Source of the DNA: an uncultured Clostridia bacterium
Lineage (GTDB): Bacteria > Bacillota > Clostridia > Oscillospirales > Acutalibacteraceae
Direction: 5' to 3'
Assembly: GCA_947627345.1 (NCBI GenBank)
Contig: CANQVS010000022.1
Coordinates: 1 to 32,053 of the forward strand
Length of the DNA: 32,053 bases
Positions 14,780 through 24,170 of this stretch are shown piece by piece; position 1 is the first letter of the stretch, and each line of letters begins with the position of its first letter. Position numbers and translations under genes: made by a program. A model generated the notes under the pieces. It saw only the letters and a list, made by a program, of their open reading frames with translations. It had not been told where the DNA came from and searched no databases.

Positions 14780-16720
14780 TTGAGCGTTGAAAACATAAAA
14801 GCTTTCAGTATTATCGGACATACGGACGCGCTTGACAACGTTGTTATGACGCTTGGAAAATCAAAGGTTTTTCAGCCTGACGAGGTAAGCAACTTTTATT
14901 CCGACACACACGGCTTTGTAAGAGTCAGCAGTCAGAATAAGTACGGCGAACCTGTTTCAAGAATTTCAAACGCGATGAGAACACTCGGAATTGAGCCGAG
15001 ATATATCCGCACAAAAAAGAAATTCGCGCCTGATTTTGAAACTATTGACCGCTATTCAGAAAATCTTAATGAAAAGGTTGATAAATTAGAGAAAAAGAAA
15101 GCTAAGCTTCAGCAGGAATACAACGAGTGTAAACGCGCAAGAGAAGAAACGAGCCATTTTGTTTCCATTGACCGCAATATAGAAGAATTGCTTGAAATGG
15201 AATACGTCAAAGCGGTTTTCGGACGTATGCCTAAAGAAAATGTCGATAAGCTCGGTACAGAAAACTATAATACCGATTTTATCGAGTTTATTCCCTGCTC
15301 AGAGGAAGGAACGTATATCTGGGGAGTTTACTTTGTACCTTTAACACAATACGAAAAGGCAGAAAGGATTTTCTCCAGACTGTATTTCGAGAAGAGTTCT
15401 TTCGCGACTATGGACGAGGCTCCCGAAAAACGTTACAAAAGGCTTAACTCCGATATTGAAAAGCTAAAAAACGATCTCGAGCAAATCAACAGCAAAATTA
15501 AAGATTTTGCAGATGAGAAAGAAAAGAAAATTTTAAGCTACTACACCAAAGCGGCTGAATACAACCTTTTCTTTTCCATTAAAACCCACGCTATGGAAAA
15601 AGGCAAAAGCTTTTGTCTTACGGGCTGGGTTCCAGAAGGACAGGCTAAAAAGCTTAAAAGCGATTTACAGGGTATCGAAAGCGTGGAGGTAAGCGTTTCA
15701 AACGGAAACGACGAGCTTCAGCTCTCCCCTCCTGTAAAGCTAAAAAACTTTTTCCTTACGCGTCCGTTCCAATTTTACACGGAAATGTACGGTGTGCCGA
15801 AGTACAGGGAAATTGACCCGACAGCGTTTATCGCTTTTACTTACGTTTTGCTGTTCGGAATAATGTTCGGTGACGTTGGACACGGATTTTGCGTAATGAT
15901 TGCCGGGGCGCTTATGTGGTTCCTAAAAAGAATGCCTATCGGTAAAATTCTCTTGCCGTGCGGATTTTCAGGTATGATTTTCGGAGCGGTTTACGGAAGT
16001 GTTTTCGGATATGAAAACGCTATGGACTGGTTCTACAGGGGTCTTAATATGGAGGAAAAACCTATTGAAGTAATGTCCTCCTCATTTACAAACAACATCC
16101 TGTTTATTGCCGTGGGAATAGGTATGGCGTTGCTTTGCACAGCTATGCTTTTGAATATCTACACCTCGATAAGGCAGAAAAATATAGGAAAAATGATATT
16201 TGATACGAGCGGAATCTGCGGACTTATATTTTACGCGATGATTTGCGCGGGATTAATCGGAATGATGATGTTCGGTATTAATCTTTTCAGTATCCCTTAT
16301 ATAATAGTAATCGCGGTTATGTTTATACTTATTTTCCTAAGAGAACCGCTCTCGAAGCTTGTTGACGGCGACCCCGACTGGGCGCCTGAAAGCTGGGGGA
16401 ATTTTGTTCTTGAAAACGTATTTGAATCAATAGAGGTTATTTTAAGCTACGTTTCAAATACTATGAGCTTTTTAAGAGTCGCGGCATTTGTGCTTGTTCA
16501 CGCTGGTATGATGCAGGTTGTATTTACTCTTGCCGATACAGCAGGTCCTATCGCCTACATTCCTGTCGTAATCATAGGAAACGGACTCGTATGTGCGCTT
16601 GAAGCGCTTTTGGTATCAATTCAGGTATTGCGTCTTGAATATTACGAAATGTTCAGTCGTTTCTATTCGGGAGAAGGCAGACCATACGAGCCTGTAAGAC
16701 TTAATTTAGTTAGAAATTAA
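14780..16720 (+). CDS. ntpI: V-type ATP synthase subunit I (a-type stator)
   Basis: This 646-residue protein has a cytoplasmic N-terminal half with coiled coils (about 85-125 and 210-255), which contacts the peripheral stalks. A membrane half from about 335 onward has seven or eight hydrophobic helices. The stretch SNTMSFLRVAAFVLVHAGM contains the essential half-channel arginine, at about residue 566. It starts at TTG 14780, an uncommon start, supported by a very strong aaggaggtga six bases upstream and by the absence of a nearby in-frame ATG. Ion translocation occurs between this subunit and the K ring. Confidence 0.95.
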   Translation: MSVENIKAFSIIGHTDALDNVVMTLGKSKVFQPDEVSNFYSDTHGFVRVSSQNKYGEPVSRISNAMRTLGIEPRYIRTKKKFAPDFETIDRYSENLNEKVDKLEKKKAKLQQEYNECKRAREETSHFVSIDRNIEELLEMEYVKAVFGRMPKENVDKLGTENYNTDFIEFIPCSEEGTYIWGVYFVPLTQYEKAERIFSRLYFEKSSFATMDEAPEKRYKRLNSDIEKLKNDLEQINSKIKDFADEKEKKILSYYTKAAEYNLFFSIKTHAMEKGKSFCLTGWVPEGQAKKLKSDLQGIESVEVSVSNGNDELQLSPPVKLKNFFLTRPFQFYTEMYGVPKYREIDPTAFIAFTYVLLFGIMFGDVGHGFCVMIAGALMWFLKRMPIGKILLPCGFSGMIFGAVYGSVFGYENAMDWFYRGLNMEEKPIEVMSSSFTNNILFIAVGIGMALLCTAMLLNIYTSIRQKNIGKMIFDTSGICGLIFYAMICAGLIGMMMFGINLFSIPYIIVIAVMFILIFLREPLSKLVDGDPDWAPESWGNFVLENVFESIEVILSYVSNTMSFLRVAAFVLVHAGMMQVVFTLADTAGPIAYIPVVIIGNGLVCALEALLVSIQVLRLEYYEMFSRFYSGEGRPYEPVRLNLVRN

Positions 16721-16741
16721 TTTTTATATTGGAGGTTTATT

Positions 16742-17167
16742 ATGATTTTTAATTCGATTTTACTTATTGTTCCCGTTGTATTTTTAATTCTTTCCGTGGT
16801 ACTTGCCACTAAAACTTTCGCAAAAGGCAGAAGCGCTAAACGCTCTATGTTACTTCAGTTTCTCTCATTCGGCGCTGTTGCGGCTTTTTGTCTTGTCTGT
16901 CCTCTCGCCGTTGGAGCTGTAGGAGAAGCAGACGCGGCTTCCGCTCTTGACCCTATTGCAAAGGGTTTACAGTATCTCGGCGCAGGTCTTTCGACAGGTA
17001 TCGCTTGTATAGGCGGCGGTATCGCGGTTGGACACGGCGCTCCTGCCGCTATCGGAGCTGCCGCTGAGGACCCGAAGAACTTCGGTAAAGCTATTATCTT
17101 TGTTGCGCTCGGTGAAGGTATCGCTCTTTACGGTATGCTTATTTCTATCCTTATTCTTAACGGTTAA
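16742..17167 (+). CDS. ntpK: V-type ATP synthase subunit K (proteolipid ring)
   Basis: This 141-residue membrane protein has four hydrophobic helices (about 5-22, 36-58, 75-105, 115-139). The C-terminal hairpin has the c-subunit pattern of glycine-packed helices and carries the single essential carboxylate, E125, in VALGEGIALYG. The N-terminal hairpin has no equivalent acidic residue, as in other V-type K subunits. The ion-site residues near E125 are Gly and Ile rather than the Ser/Thr or Gln known from sodium-binding rings, and H98 replaces the Gln of the sodium signature. The sequence therefore leans toward proton rather than sodium coupling, as an inference. Start ATG 16742 follows ttggaggt. 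Confidence 0.93.
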   Translation: MIFNSILLIVPVVFLILSVVLATKTFAKGRSAKRSMLLQFLSFGAVAAFCLVCPLAVGAVGEADAASALDPIAKGLQYLGAGLSTGIACIGGGIAVGHGAPAAIGAAAEDPKNFGKAIIFVALGEGIALYGMLISILILNG

Positions 17168-17169
17168 TT

Positions 17170-17478
17170 ATGAAATACTATCTTATAAGCGATAATGTCG
17201 ATACGCAAATGGGAATGAGGCTTGCGGGCATTGAGGGTGTTGTCGTACATTCAGATAAGCATATCCGTGAGGAACTTTTAAAGGCTATGGACGACCCCGA
17301 AATTGCAGTGGTTCTTATGACGGAAACTTTAGTTTCTAAATGCCCCGACCTTATATATGATTTAAAGCTTAACAGAAAGCGTCCGCTTATTGTTGAAATT
17401 CCAGACCGTCACGGAAACGGAAGAACTGCGGACAGTATTACAAAATACGTTCAGGAAGCAATCGGAGTTAAGCTGTAA
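17170..17478 (+). CDS. V-type ATP synthase subunit F
   Basis: This 102-residue central-stalk protein has the family's alternating alpha/beta pattern (YYLISDNVDTQMGMRLAGIEGVVV at the start, then VVLMTETLV and PLIVEIPD). Subunit F caps subunit D in the rotor and can inhibit hydrolysis. It starts two bases after the stop of subunit K, so translation is probably coupled. Confidence 0.92.
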   Translation: MKYYLISDNVDTQMGMRLAGIEGVVVHSDKHIREELLKAMDDPEIAVVLMTETLVSKCPDLIYDLKLNRKRPLIVEIPDRHGNGRTADSITKYVQEAIGVKL

Positions 17479-17492
17479 ACGAGGTTACAATT

Positions 17493-18086
17493 ATGAAAAA
17501 TGATAGTAAAGCAGGCAATTTTTTAAGCGCTGTTAAAAAATATAACGAAGAAGAAAGAGCCAAAATTATATCGGAGATTGAGAGTAAAAAATCAGAAGCG
17601 GTAAAATCCGCGCAGGCTAAGGGTAAAGCTGACGCCGACAGATATGTTAAAAAAAATCTGTCCGCAAAAAAATCCGAAATAACAGGCGAATTTGCCGTTA
17701 AAAATCTTGAGGCTCAGGGAAAGCTGTTTAAAAAGCGTGATGATATGGTAAAAGAAATTTTTAAACGTGCGTCAAACAAGCTTGAGGATTTTACAAATTC
17801 ACCGCAGTACAAGGATAAGCTTATTTCCTACGCTAAAGAAATCTCTGAAACTTTCAAGGAAAACAGCTGTACTGTTTACGTCAAAAAAGACGACCTTAGA
17901 TATGAAAACGATATTAAGGCTGTATTCACCTCGGATATTAAAGTTGAAAGTGATATTGAAATCCGCATAGGAGGACTTCGTGCCTATTGTGAAAAGCTTC
18001 AGCTTGTTTGTGACAATACTCTTGACAGCAAGCTTGAAAACCAGAAAAACTGGTTTGTTGAGAACGCGGATTTAAAAATCAGCTAA
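17493..18086 (+). CDS. ntpE: V-type ATP synthase subunit E
   Basis: This 197-residue peripheral-stalk protein has a long charged helix in the first 110 residues, which should pair with subunit G, and a C-terminal alpha/beta head (about 110-197) contacting the catalytic hexamer. The start at 17493 follows acgaggtta. Length and operon place support the call; the sequence itself is poorly conserved, as is normal for subunit E. Confidence 0.88.
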   Translation: MKNDSKAGNFLSAVKKYNEEERAKIISEIESKKSEAVKSAQAKGKADADRYVKKNLSAKKSEITGEFAVKNLEAQGKLFKKRDDMVKEIFKRASNKLEDFTNSPQYKDKLISYAKEISETFKENSCTVYVKKDDLRYENDIKAVFTSDIKVESDIEIRIGGLRAYCEKLQLVCDNTLDSKLENQKNWFVENADLKIS

Positions 18087-18104
18087 ATTAAGTGAGATGA
18101 AACT

Positions 18105-19856
18105 ATGGAAAATAATGTAATCTACGGGATTAACGGACCTGTTATTACAGTTAAAGGTCCTACCGAATTTAAAATGATGGAAATGGTCCACGTCGGAAAC
18201 GAAAACCTTGTAGGCGAGATTATAGGCGTTACCGATGAATTTACAACCGTTCAGGTTTACGAGGAAACAACGGGACTAAAGCCCGGCGACCCTATTACGG
18301 GAACAGGCAACCCGATGAATGTTTTACTCGGACCGGGAATAATAGATAATATTTTTGACGGAATTGAACGTCCGCTTAAAGCTATTGAAGAGGAGTCGGG
18401 CGCATTCATCAGCAGAGGCTCACAGGTTAACGCATTAGACGACCAAAAGCTTTGGAATGTAAGCTTAAAGGTTAAAGTCGGCGACAAGCTTTCGGGCGGA
18501 GAAATATACGCTACGATTCCCGAAACAGAGATTATTGAACACAGGCTTATGGTACCTCCCGCCCTTTCGGGTGAAATTGTAGAGGTTAAGCCCGATGGAG
18601 AATACAGGCTTTTTGACACGATTGCAATACTTAAAGATGAACTCGGAATTGAGCATAATCTTACTCTTTGTCAAAAGTGGCCCATAAGAACATCACGTCC
18701 GATTGAGGACAGACTTCCGACTACTGTTCCGCTCATTACGGGTCAGCGTGTTATGGATACGATGTTTCCTGTAGCTAAAGGCGGTACGGCGGCTATTCCG
18801 GGAGGATTCGGTACGGGAAAAACTATGAACCAGCATCAGCTCGCCAAATGGTGCGACGCGGATATAATTGTATATGTCGGATGCGGGGAGCGAGGCAACG
18901 AAATGTCGCAGGTGCTTGAGGAGTTCTCGGAACTTATTGACCCGAAATCGGGCAGACCTATGACTGACCGTACCGTACTTATAGCCAACACCTCCAATAT
19001 GCCCGTTGCGGCTCGTGAGGCCTCAATTTACACGGGAATTACTCTTGCTGAATATTACCGTGATATGGGGTATGATGTCGCTATTATGGCGGATTCAACC
19101 TCAAGATGGGCCGAGGCACTCAGAGAAATTTCGGGACGACTTGAAGAAATGCCGGCAGAAGAAGGTTTCCCTGCGTATCTTCCCTCCCGTCTTGCGGAAT
19201 TTTATGAGCGCGCGGGCAGAGTTAAAACGCTGTCGCACGATAACGGCTCGGTAACAATTATCGGAGCCGTTTCACCGCAGGGTTCTGACTTCTCGGAGCC
19301 TGTTACGCAGAACACAAAAAGATTTACACGATGTTTCTGGGCTTTGGATAAAAATTTAGCATACGCAAGGCACTACCCTGCTATTAACTGGATGGACTCC
19401 TACAGCGAGTATTTTAATGATATTGACCCATGGTATAATGAGCATTTAGGTCCTGAATTTGTGGAATACAGAACGAGAATTTCCGCGCTTTTACAGGAAG
19501 AAAACTCTCTTATGGAAATTGTCAAGCTAATCGGCTCCGATGTTCTTCCCGACGACCAAAAGCTTGTTATTGAAATAGCCAGAATTATCAGAGTCGGTTT
19601 TCTGCAACAAAACGCTTTTCACGCTGACGATACCTACGTTCCCCTTGAAAAGCAGATGAAAATGATGGGCGTTATATTACATCTTTACGACAGAGCCAAA
19701 GAGGTTATAGCCAAGGAAATTCCCATTTCCAAACTTTTATCATCAGGACTTTTCGACAAGCTTAACAAGATGAAATATGACATTCCAAACACAAAACTTG
19801 AAATGTTTGATGATTACATCAAGGAAATTGACAATAAAATTGATGAAATTCTTTAA
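18105..19856 (+). CDS. ntpA: V-type ATP synthase catalytic subunit A
   Basis: This 583-residue protein hydrolyses or makes ATP at the catalytic interface. The P-loop is GGFGTGKT at about 233-240 and the catalytic glutamate lies in GERGNE near 261-266. The extra 'non-homologous' domain of V-type A subunits is present at about 110-190, which distinguishes it from F-type beta. The family signature PAINWMDSYS-like segment appears as YPAINWMDSYSEY. Start ATG 18105 follows agtgaga. It is 18 bases after subunit E and 12 bases before subunit B. Confidence 0.98.
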   Translation: MENNVIYGINGPVITVKGPTEFKMMEMVHVGNENLVGEIIGVTDEFTTVQVYEETTGLKPGDPITGTGNPMNVLLGPGIIDNIFDGIERPLKAIEEESGAFISRGSQVNALDDQKLWNVSLKVKVGDKLSGGEIYATIPETEIIEHRLMVPPALSGEIVEVKPDGEYRLFDTIAILKDELGIEHNLTLCQKWPIRTSRPIEDRLPTTVPLITGQRVMDTMFPVAKGGTAAIPGGFGTGKTMNQHQLAKWCDADIIVYVGCGERGNEMSQVLEEFSELIDPKSGRPMTDRTVLIANTSNMPVAAREASIYTGITLAEYYRDMGYDVAIMADSTSRWAEALREISGRLEEMPAEEGFPAYLPSRLAEFYERAGRVKTLSHDNGSVTIIGAVSPQGSDFSEPVTQNTKRFTRCFWALDKNLAYARHYPAINWMDSYSEYFNDIDPWYNEHLGPEFVEYRTRISALLQEENSLMEIVKLIGSDVLPDDQKLVIEIARIIRVGFLQQNAFHADDTYVPLEKQMKMMGVILHLYDRAKEVIAKEIPISKLLSSGLFDKLNKMKYDIPNTKLEMFDDYIKEIDNKIDEIL

Positions 19857-19868
19857 GGAGGAAACGCT

Positions 19869-21242
19869 ATGTTAATAGATTATGTAGGCGTTAAGGAAAT
19901 TAACGGTTCTCTTATAGTTATCGACGGCGTTAAGGGCGTTTCCTACGAGGAAATTGTCGATATACGCCTTGACGGCGGTTCAGTAAGGCAGGGACGCGTC
20001 GTTCAGATTGAGGGCGAAAGAATAGTTGTGCAGGTATTTGAGGGTACGAGAAACATAAGCCTTGTAAATACAAAAACAAGGCTGACGGGACATCCGATGG
20101 AACAGGCTCTGTCTCCTGAAATTATCGGACGTGTACTTGACGGCGCGGGACGTCCGATAGACGGACTTGGTGAAATTTTCCCCGAAAAGCGCGCCGATAT
20201 AAACGGTACCCCGATTAATCCCGTATCGCGAGTTTATCCTACAAACTATATCAACACCGGTATTTCAACAATAGACACGCTTATGACGCTTATACGCGGT
20301 CAGAAACTGCCGATTTTCTCCGGCTCGGGTATGAAACACAACGATTTAGCCGTTCAAATTGTACGTCAGGCTAAAATCAGCGGTGCTACCGAAGATAATT
20401 TCTGTGTTGTTTTCGCGGCTATGGGCGTTCAGAAAGACGTTGCGGAATACTTTAGAAAATCTTTTGAGGAATCGGGAGTTCTTTCACACGTCGTTATGCT
20501 TTTAAACCTTTCTAACGACCCGATTATTGAAAGAACACTCACACCGAGATGCGCGCTTACAATAGCCGAATATCTCGCATTTGACCTCGATATGCACGTT
20601 CTCGTTATTATGACGGATATGACCTCATATGCAGAGGCGCTTAGAGAATTTTCATCATCTAAGGGAGAAATTCCCGGACGTAAAGGTTATCCGGGTTATC
20701 TGTATTCCGACCTTGCCTCTATCTACGAGAGAGCGGGAATGATTAAGGGTCACGAGGGTTCCGTTACGCAGATACCGATTCTAACTATGCCGAATGATGA
20801 TATTACCCACCCTATCCCCGACCTTACGGGATATATTACAGAGGGTCAGATTACTCTTGACAGAACCCTGCAGGGTCAGGGATATTACCCGCCTGTTTCC
20901 GTACTTCCGTCACTTTCAAGACTTATGAAAGACGGTATCGGAGAAGGATTTACGAGAGCGGATCATCAGGCTCTTGCAAACCAGCTTTTCGCGTCATACG
21001 CCAAGGTTATTGACGCGCGTTCGCTTGCGTCGGTTATCGGTGAGGAAGAGCTTTCCCCTATTGACAAAAAATATATGGAATTCGGAAAGCTTTTTGAAAC
21101 AAAATTTGTTAATCAAGGCTTTAACGAAAACCGCGATATTACGGAAAGTCTGGATTTAGGCTGGGAGCTTCTCTCGACATTGCCGAGAAGTGAACTTGAC
21201 AGAGTTGACGACGAATTACTCGATAAATATTACAAACCTTAA
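19869..21242 (+). CDS. ntpB: V-type ATP synthase regulatory subunit B
   Basis: This 457-residue partner of subunit A in the A3B3 hexamer has no P-loop; the equivalent segment reads [12 protein letters not shown], as in other B subunits. Conserved segments include [20 protein letters not shown] and [18 protein letters not shown]. Start ATG 19869 lies behind taaggaggaaa, the best ribosome site of the operon. Confidence 0.97.
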   Translation: MLIDYVGVKEINGSLIVIDGVKGVSYEEIVDIRLDGGSVRQGRVVQIEGERIVVQVFEGTRNISLVNTKTRLTGHPMEQALSPEIIGRVLDGAGRPIDGLGEIFPEKRADINGTPINPVSRVYPTNYINTGISTIDTLMTLIRGQKLPIFSGSGMKHNDLAVQIVRQAKISGATEDNFCVVFAAMGVQKDVAEYFRKSFEESGVLSHVVMLLNLSNDPIIERTLTPRCALTIAEYLAFDLDMHVLVIMTDMTSYAEALREFSSSKGEIPGRKGYPGYLYSDLASIYERAGMIKGHEGSVTQIPILTMPNDDITHPIPDLTGYITEGQITLDRTLQGQGYYPPVSVLPSLSRLMKDGIGEGFTRADHQALANQLFASYAKVIDARSLASVIGEEELSPIDKKYMEFGKLFETKFVNQGFNENRDITESLDLGWELLSTLPRSELDRVDDELLDKYYKP

Positions 21243-21262
21243 TTAAAAAGGAGTTTTTAGAG

Positions 21263-21877
21263 GTGGCAGTACAGGCAGTACCCACAAAGGGTAATTTGAT
21301 GAATACAAAAAAAACATTATCACTTGCTAAAATGGGCTATGAGCTTATGGATAAGAAAAGGAATATTCTTATCAGAGAGATGATGATGCTTATTGATAAA
21401 GCTAATGAAATTCAAGGAAAAATTGACAAAGCTTACTCCGAAGCTTATCAGGCACTACAGACCGCGAATATTATTCACGGCTACTGTGCGGATATAAGCA
21501 AGACAATTCCTGTTGAAAATTCATTAACTCTCGATTACCGTTCCGTTATGGGTGTTGAGATACCTATTGTAAGAATGGACGCTCCCGATAAAACGAAACT
21601 CCATTTCGGACTTAACTCGACAAGCACAGCTCTTGACAACGCATTTCAGAAATTTACCGAGGTAAAAATTCTAACCGCCGACCTTGCTGAAATTGAAAAC
21701 AGCGTGTACAGACTTGCGGATTCAATTAAAAAGACTCAGAAAAGGGCAAACGCGCTTAAAAATATTATGATACCTAAGTTTGAGGAAAGCGTAAAATTTA
21801 TTACCGACGCTCTGGACGAAAAGGACAGAGAAGAATTTTCGAGAATGAAGGTAATTAAAAAACAGAAAAGCAAATAA
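21263..21877 (+). CDS. ntpD: V-type ATP synthase subunit D (rotor shaft)
   Basis: This 204-residue coiled-coil protein forms the central rotor shaft in the A3B3 hexamer. The N-terminal helix opens with PTKGNLMNTKKTLSLAKMGYELMDKK, a strong family match, and a long C-terminal helix completes the antiparallel coil. It starts at GTG 21263, nine bases after aaaggag; the next ATG would remove the conserved PTKGNL motif. It is the last gene of the plus-strand run and is followed at once by a terminator. Confidence 0.95.
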   Translation: MAVQAVPTKGNLMNTKKTLSLAKMGYELMDKKRNILIREMMMLIDKANEIQGKIDKAYSEAYQALQTANIIHGYCADISKTIPVENSLTLDYRSVMGVEIPIVRMDAPDKTKLHFGLNSTSTALDNAFQKFTEVKILTADLAEIENSVYRLADSIKKTQKRANALKNIMIPKFEESVKFITDALDEKDREEFSRMKVIKKQKSK

Positions 21878-21905
21878 AAAAGCTGTCCGTTCGGACAGCT
21901 TTTTT
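21876..21905. terminator. Bidirectional terminator between V-ATPase and ECF operons
   Basis: A perfect stem, agctgtcc (21881-21888) with ggacagct (21893-21900), has a four-base loop and A and T runs on both sides. It ends the plus-strand ATPase operon and the minus-strand transporter operon. Confidence 0.95.
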
Positions 21906-21928
21906 CACATCATATAGCTTTACATATG

Positions 21929-22609
21929 TTAAATCTCATACTTTAATTTTAATCTTTCGATTTTCTTGCCGAACAGCGGAGCGAAAATTAACAGGAAAAC
22001 AATATTTGAAATCACATAATATTCTAAAGTTATAGGCAGAGCGGATATTATAGCGCCGTAGAACCTGAGCAGATTAAATGTCCCGTCCGACCACATCGTT
22101 GTCCATACATCCATTAAAAGTGAATAGGCTACTCCCGAAAGCGCGCCGTATAAAATTAAAACCAGCTTGTTTCTAATAAGAGGATTTGAGATTATTCCCG
22201 CTACAAAGCCGATTATTCCCCAAGAAAACATCTGAAACGGCGTCCATGGTCCTTGCCCGAAATAGAAATTAGAAATAACAGCAGAAAGCGCTCCCGTTAA
22301 AAATCCGAACTCCGAACCGAAATACATTCCTGCGATTACCACAATTGCCGTGACGGGCTTAAAAAACGGCAAAGGAGCAAAAATAAATCTTCCCGCAACC
22401 GATAGCGCGGTCATTACAGCGAGCAGAACTATCCGTCTTGTTGAATATTTATTTTTTTCAAAGCATAAAAAGAACGGAATACAAGCAAAGAAAGCTACCG
22501 CGATTGAAATTATGGCGTAACTTCGGTCGGAAAATAAGACAACGCCGAGAATAATTGTCGTCGGTATTAATATAATTGTGATAACATATTTTAAAACTGT
22601 TTTAGCCAT
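21929..22609 (-). CDS. ECF transporter S (substrate-binding) component, probable cobalamin/corrinoid
   Basis: This 226-residue membrane protein has six or seven hydrophobic helices. The core has the S-component pattern of small residues and glycine: VTAIVVIAGMYFGSEFGFLT, then SNFYFGQGPWTPFQMFSW. It should bind the vitamin and plug into the EcfT/EcfA module encoded just upstream on the same strand. Its start overlaps the end of the EcfA gene by 8 bases. The specificity cannot be read directly. The operon is led by a cobalamin riboswitch, so cobalamin or a precursor is the best prediction. It may belong to the CbrT-type S components, but I cannot confirm this from memory. Confidence 0.85.
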   Translation of the reverse strand: MAKTVLKYVITIILIPTTIILGVVLFSDRSYAIISIAVAFFACIPFFLCFEKNKYSTRRIVLLAVMTALSVAGRFIFAPLPFFKPVTAIVVIAGMYFGSEFGFLTGALSAVISNFYFGQGPWTPFQMFSWGIIGFVAGIISNPLIRNKLVLILYGALSGVAYSLLMDVWTTMWSDGTFNLLRFYGAIISALPITLEYYVISNIVFLLIFAPLFGKKIERLKLKYEI

Positions 22610-24170
22610 TTATACACCTGATAATATCGTCAGCAGTCACGGCATTTTCAATCATACCTTTAGACATTTTTGAGGCGGAGGTTGTGTAAAAAATATTTTG
22701 ACTGAAAAAATTCTTCACGGAATTTTCGCTTGTTATACCGCCGTCAAAAAGCAAACCGCATCTGTCGGAAAATTCAGCGGAAAACTCAACATCGTGAGTT
22801 ACCATAATAATTGTTAATCCTTTTTTACAAAGCTGTTTTAAAAAGTTTCCGAGGTTGATTTTCGCAAAAGTGTCAAGTCCCTTTGTCGGCTCGTCTAAAA
22901 GCAGTATATCGGGATTTGAAAGCAGTATTTTGCATATTGAGGCACGCTGTAACTCCCCTCCGCTTAAATCATAAGGATGTGTTTTTAAAAAAGCGCTTAA
23001 CCCAAACTGTTCTGATAATTCTATAAAAGAATTATTAACCATCTTTAAATCCTGCTCCAATGTATCCTTAACAAACACGTTTTTAGGATTTTGCGGAAGA
23101 TATGCCGATTTTAAATTGCACTTTATTTTGCCCCTATATGGTTTTAAAGAGCCGTTTATAATATTTAAAAGCGTAGACTTGCCACAGCCGTTTTCACCGA
23201 GCAGAGCATAAAATTCGCCCCTATTAACATTAAAACTGCAATTTTTTAAAATATCTTTTGATTTCCTCTCGTATCTGAACCAAATATTTTTGCAGGATAA
23301 AATTATATCGCCACTTTTTAATTCATTTAGAGAAATTTTATTGCTGTTTAAAGCAATTGAGGAAAGCATTTTTCTCCCCTCTTTTACAGTTATCGGACAC
23401 TCTCCATATGCCTTAACGGAATTAAAAACACGGGCAGGCACAGGCAGGGTTTTCATAATTTTTTTACCTTTTAGGGATTTACATACATTTTTGGGTGTAT
23501 CAAGCGCCGTTATTTCGCCGTTTTCAAGACATACAACTCTATCGGCAAGATGAAAAACCTCCTGTAAATGGTGTTCCGAAATGATGACGGTAGTCCCGAA
23601 GTCATTGTTAATTCTCTTTAAAGTGCTTAAAAACTCGTTTGCGGAAATCGGGTCGAGCATAGACGTTGGTTCATCAAGAATAATCACCTCGGGATTCACA
23701 GCCATAACCGAGGCGAGATTGAGCATCTGCTTTTCTCCTCCCGAAAGCTTATTGACAGAACTGTCAAAGCTTTCGAGAAAACCGAAACAGCTCGCAAATT
23801 CCGACACCTTGGCCCTTATTACTTCTTTATCATATCCGAGATTTTCAAGTCCGAAAGCAAGCTCGCTGTAAACCTTGTCGGTAACGATTTGCGAGTCGGG
23901 GTCCTGCATAATAAAACCGATACTTTGAGCGCTTTCTCTCTCATTAAGCGATTCTATGTTTTTTCCTTTATAGAATATTTCCCCCTCTTTTTTCCCAAAA
24001 GGAGTAAGCTCTTTTTTTAACATTTTCAGCAAGGTTGTTTTTCCGCAACCCGACTGACCGATAACAAGCAGAAAATCGCCTGAAGAAACGGTCATATTAA
24101 TTGCGTTTATCGCCTTTTTGTCAGAAGTATTGTAGGTAAAACTTAAATTTTTGATATTAAAAATTTCCAC
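22602..24170 (-). CDS. ECF transporter ATPase, two fused ABC domains
   Basis: This 522-residue protein is a tandem of two ABC ATPase domains. Domain 1 has Walker A GQSGCGKT (38-45), signature LSGGE (142-146), Walker B VIILDEP (162-168) and the switch histidine near 200. Domain 2 has Walker A GENGCGKS (325-332), LSGGE (402-406), LLLDEP (423-428) and the switch histidine near 459. It supplies both halves of the EcfA-EcfA' pair in one chain. The C-terminal 50 residues are an extra tail. Its start overlaps the 3' end of ecfT by 28 bases, which favours translational coupling. Confidence 0.93.
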   Translation of the reverse strand: MEIFNIKNLSFTYNTSDKKAINAINMTVSSGDFLLVIGQSGCGKTTLLKMLKKELTPFGKKEGEIFYKGKNIESLNERESAQSIGFIMQDPDSQIVTDKVYSELAFGLENLGYDKEVIRAKVSEFASCFGFLESFDSSVNKLSGGEKQMLNLASVMAVNPEVIILDEPTSMLDPISANEFLSTLKRINNDFGTTVIISEHHLQEVFHLADRVVCLENGEITALDTPKNVCKSLKGKKIMKTLPVPARVFNSVKAYGECPITVKEGRKMLSSIALNSNKISLNELKSGDIILSCKNIWFRYERKSKDILKNCSFNVNRGEFYALLGENGCGKSTLLNIINGSLKPYRGKIKCNLKSAYLPQNPKNVFVKDTLEQDLKMVNNSFIELSEQFGLSAFLKTHPYDLSGGELQRASICKILLSNPDILLLDEPTKGLDTFAKINLGNFLKQLCKKGLTIIMVTHDVEFSAEFSDRCGLLFDGGITSENSVKNFFSQNIFYTTSASKMSKGMIENAVTADDIIRCING

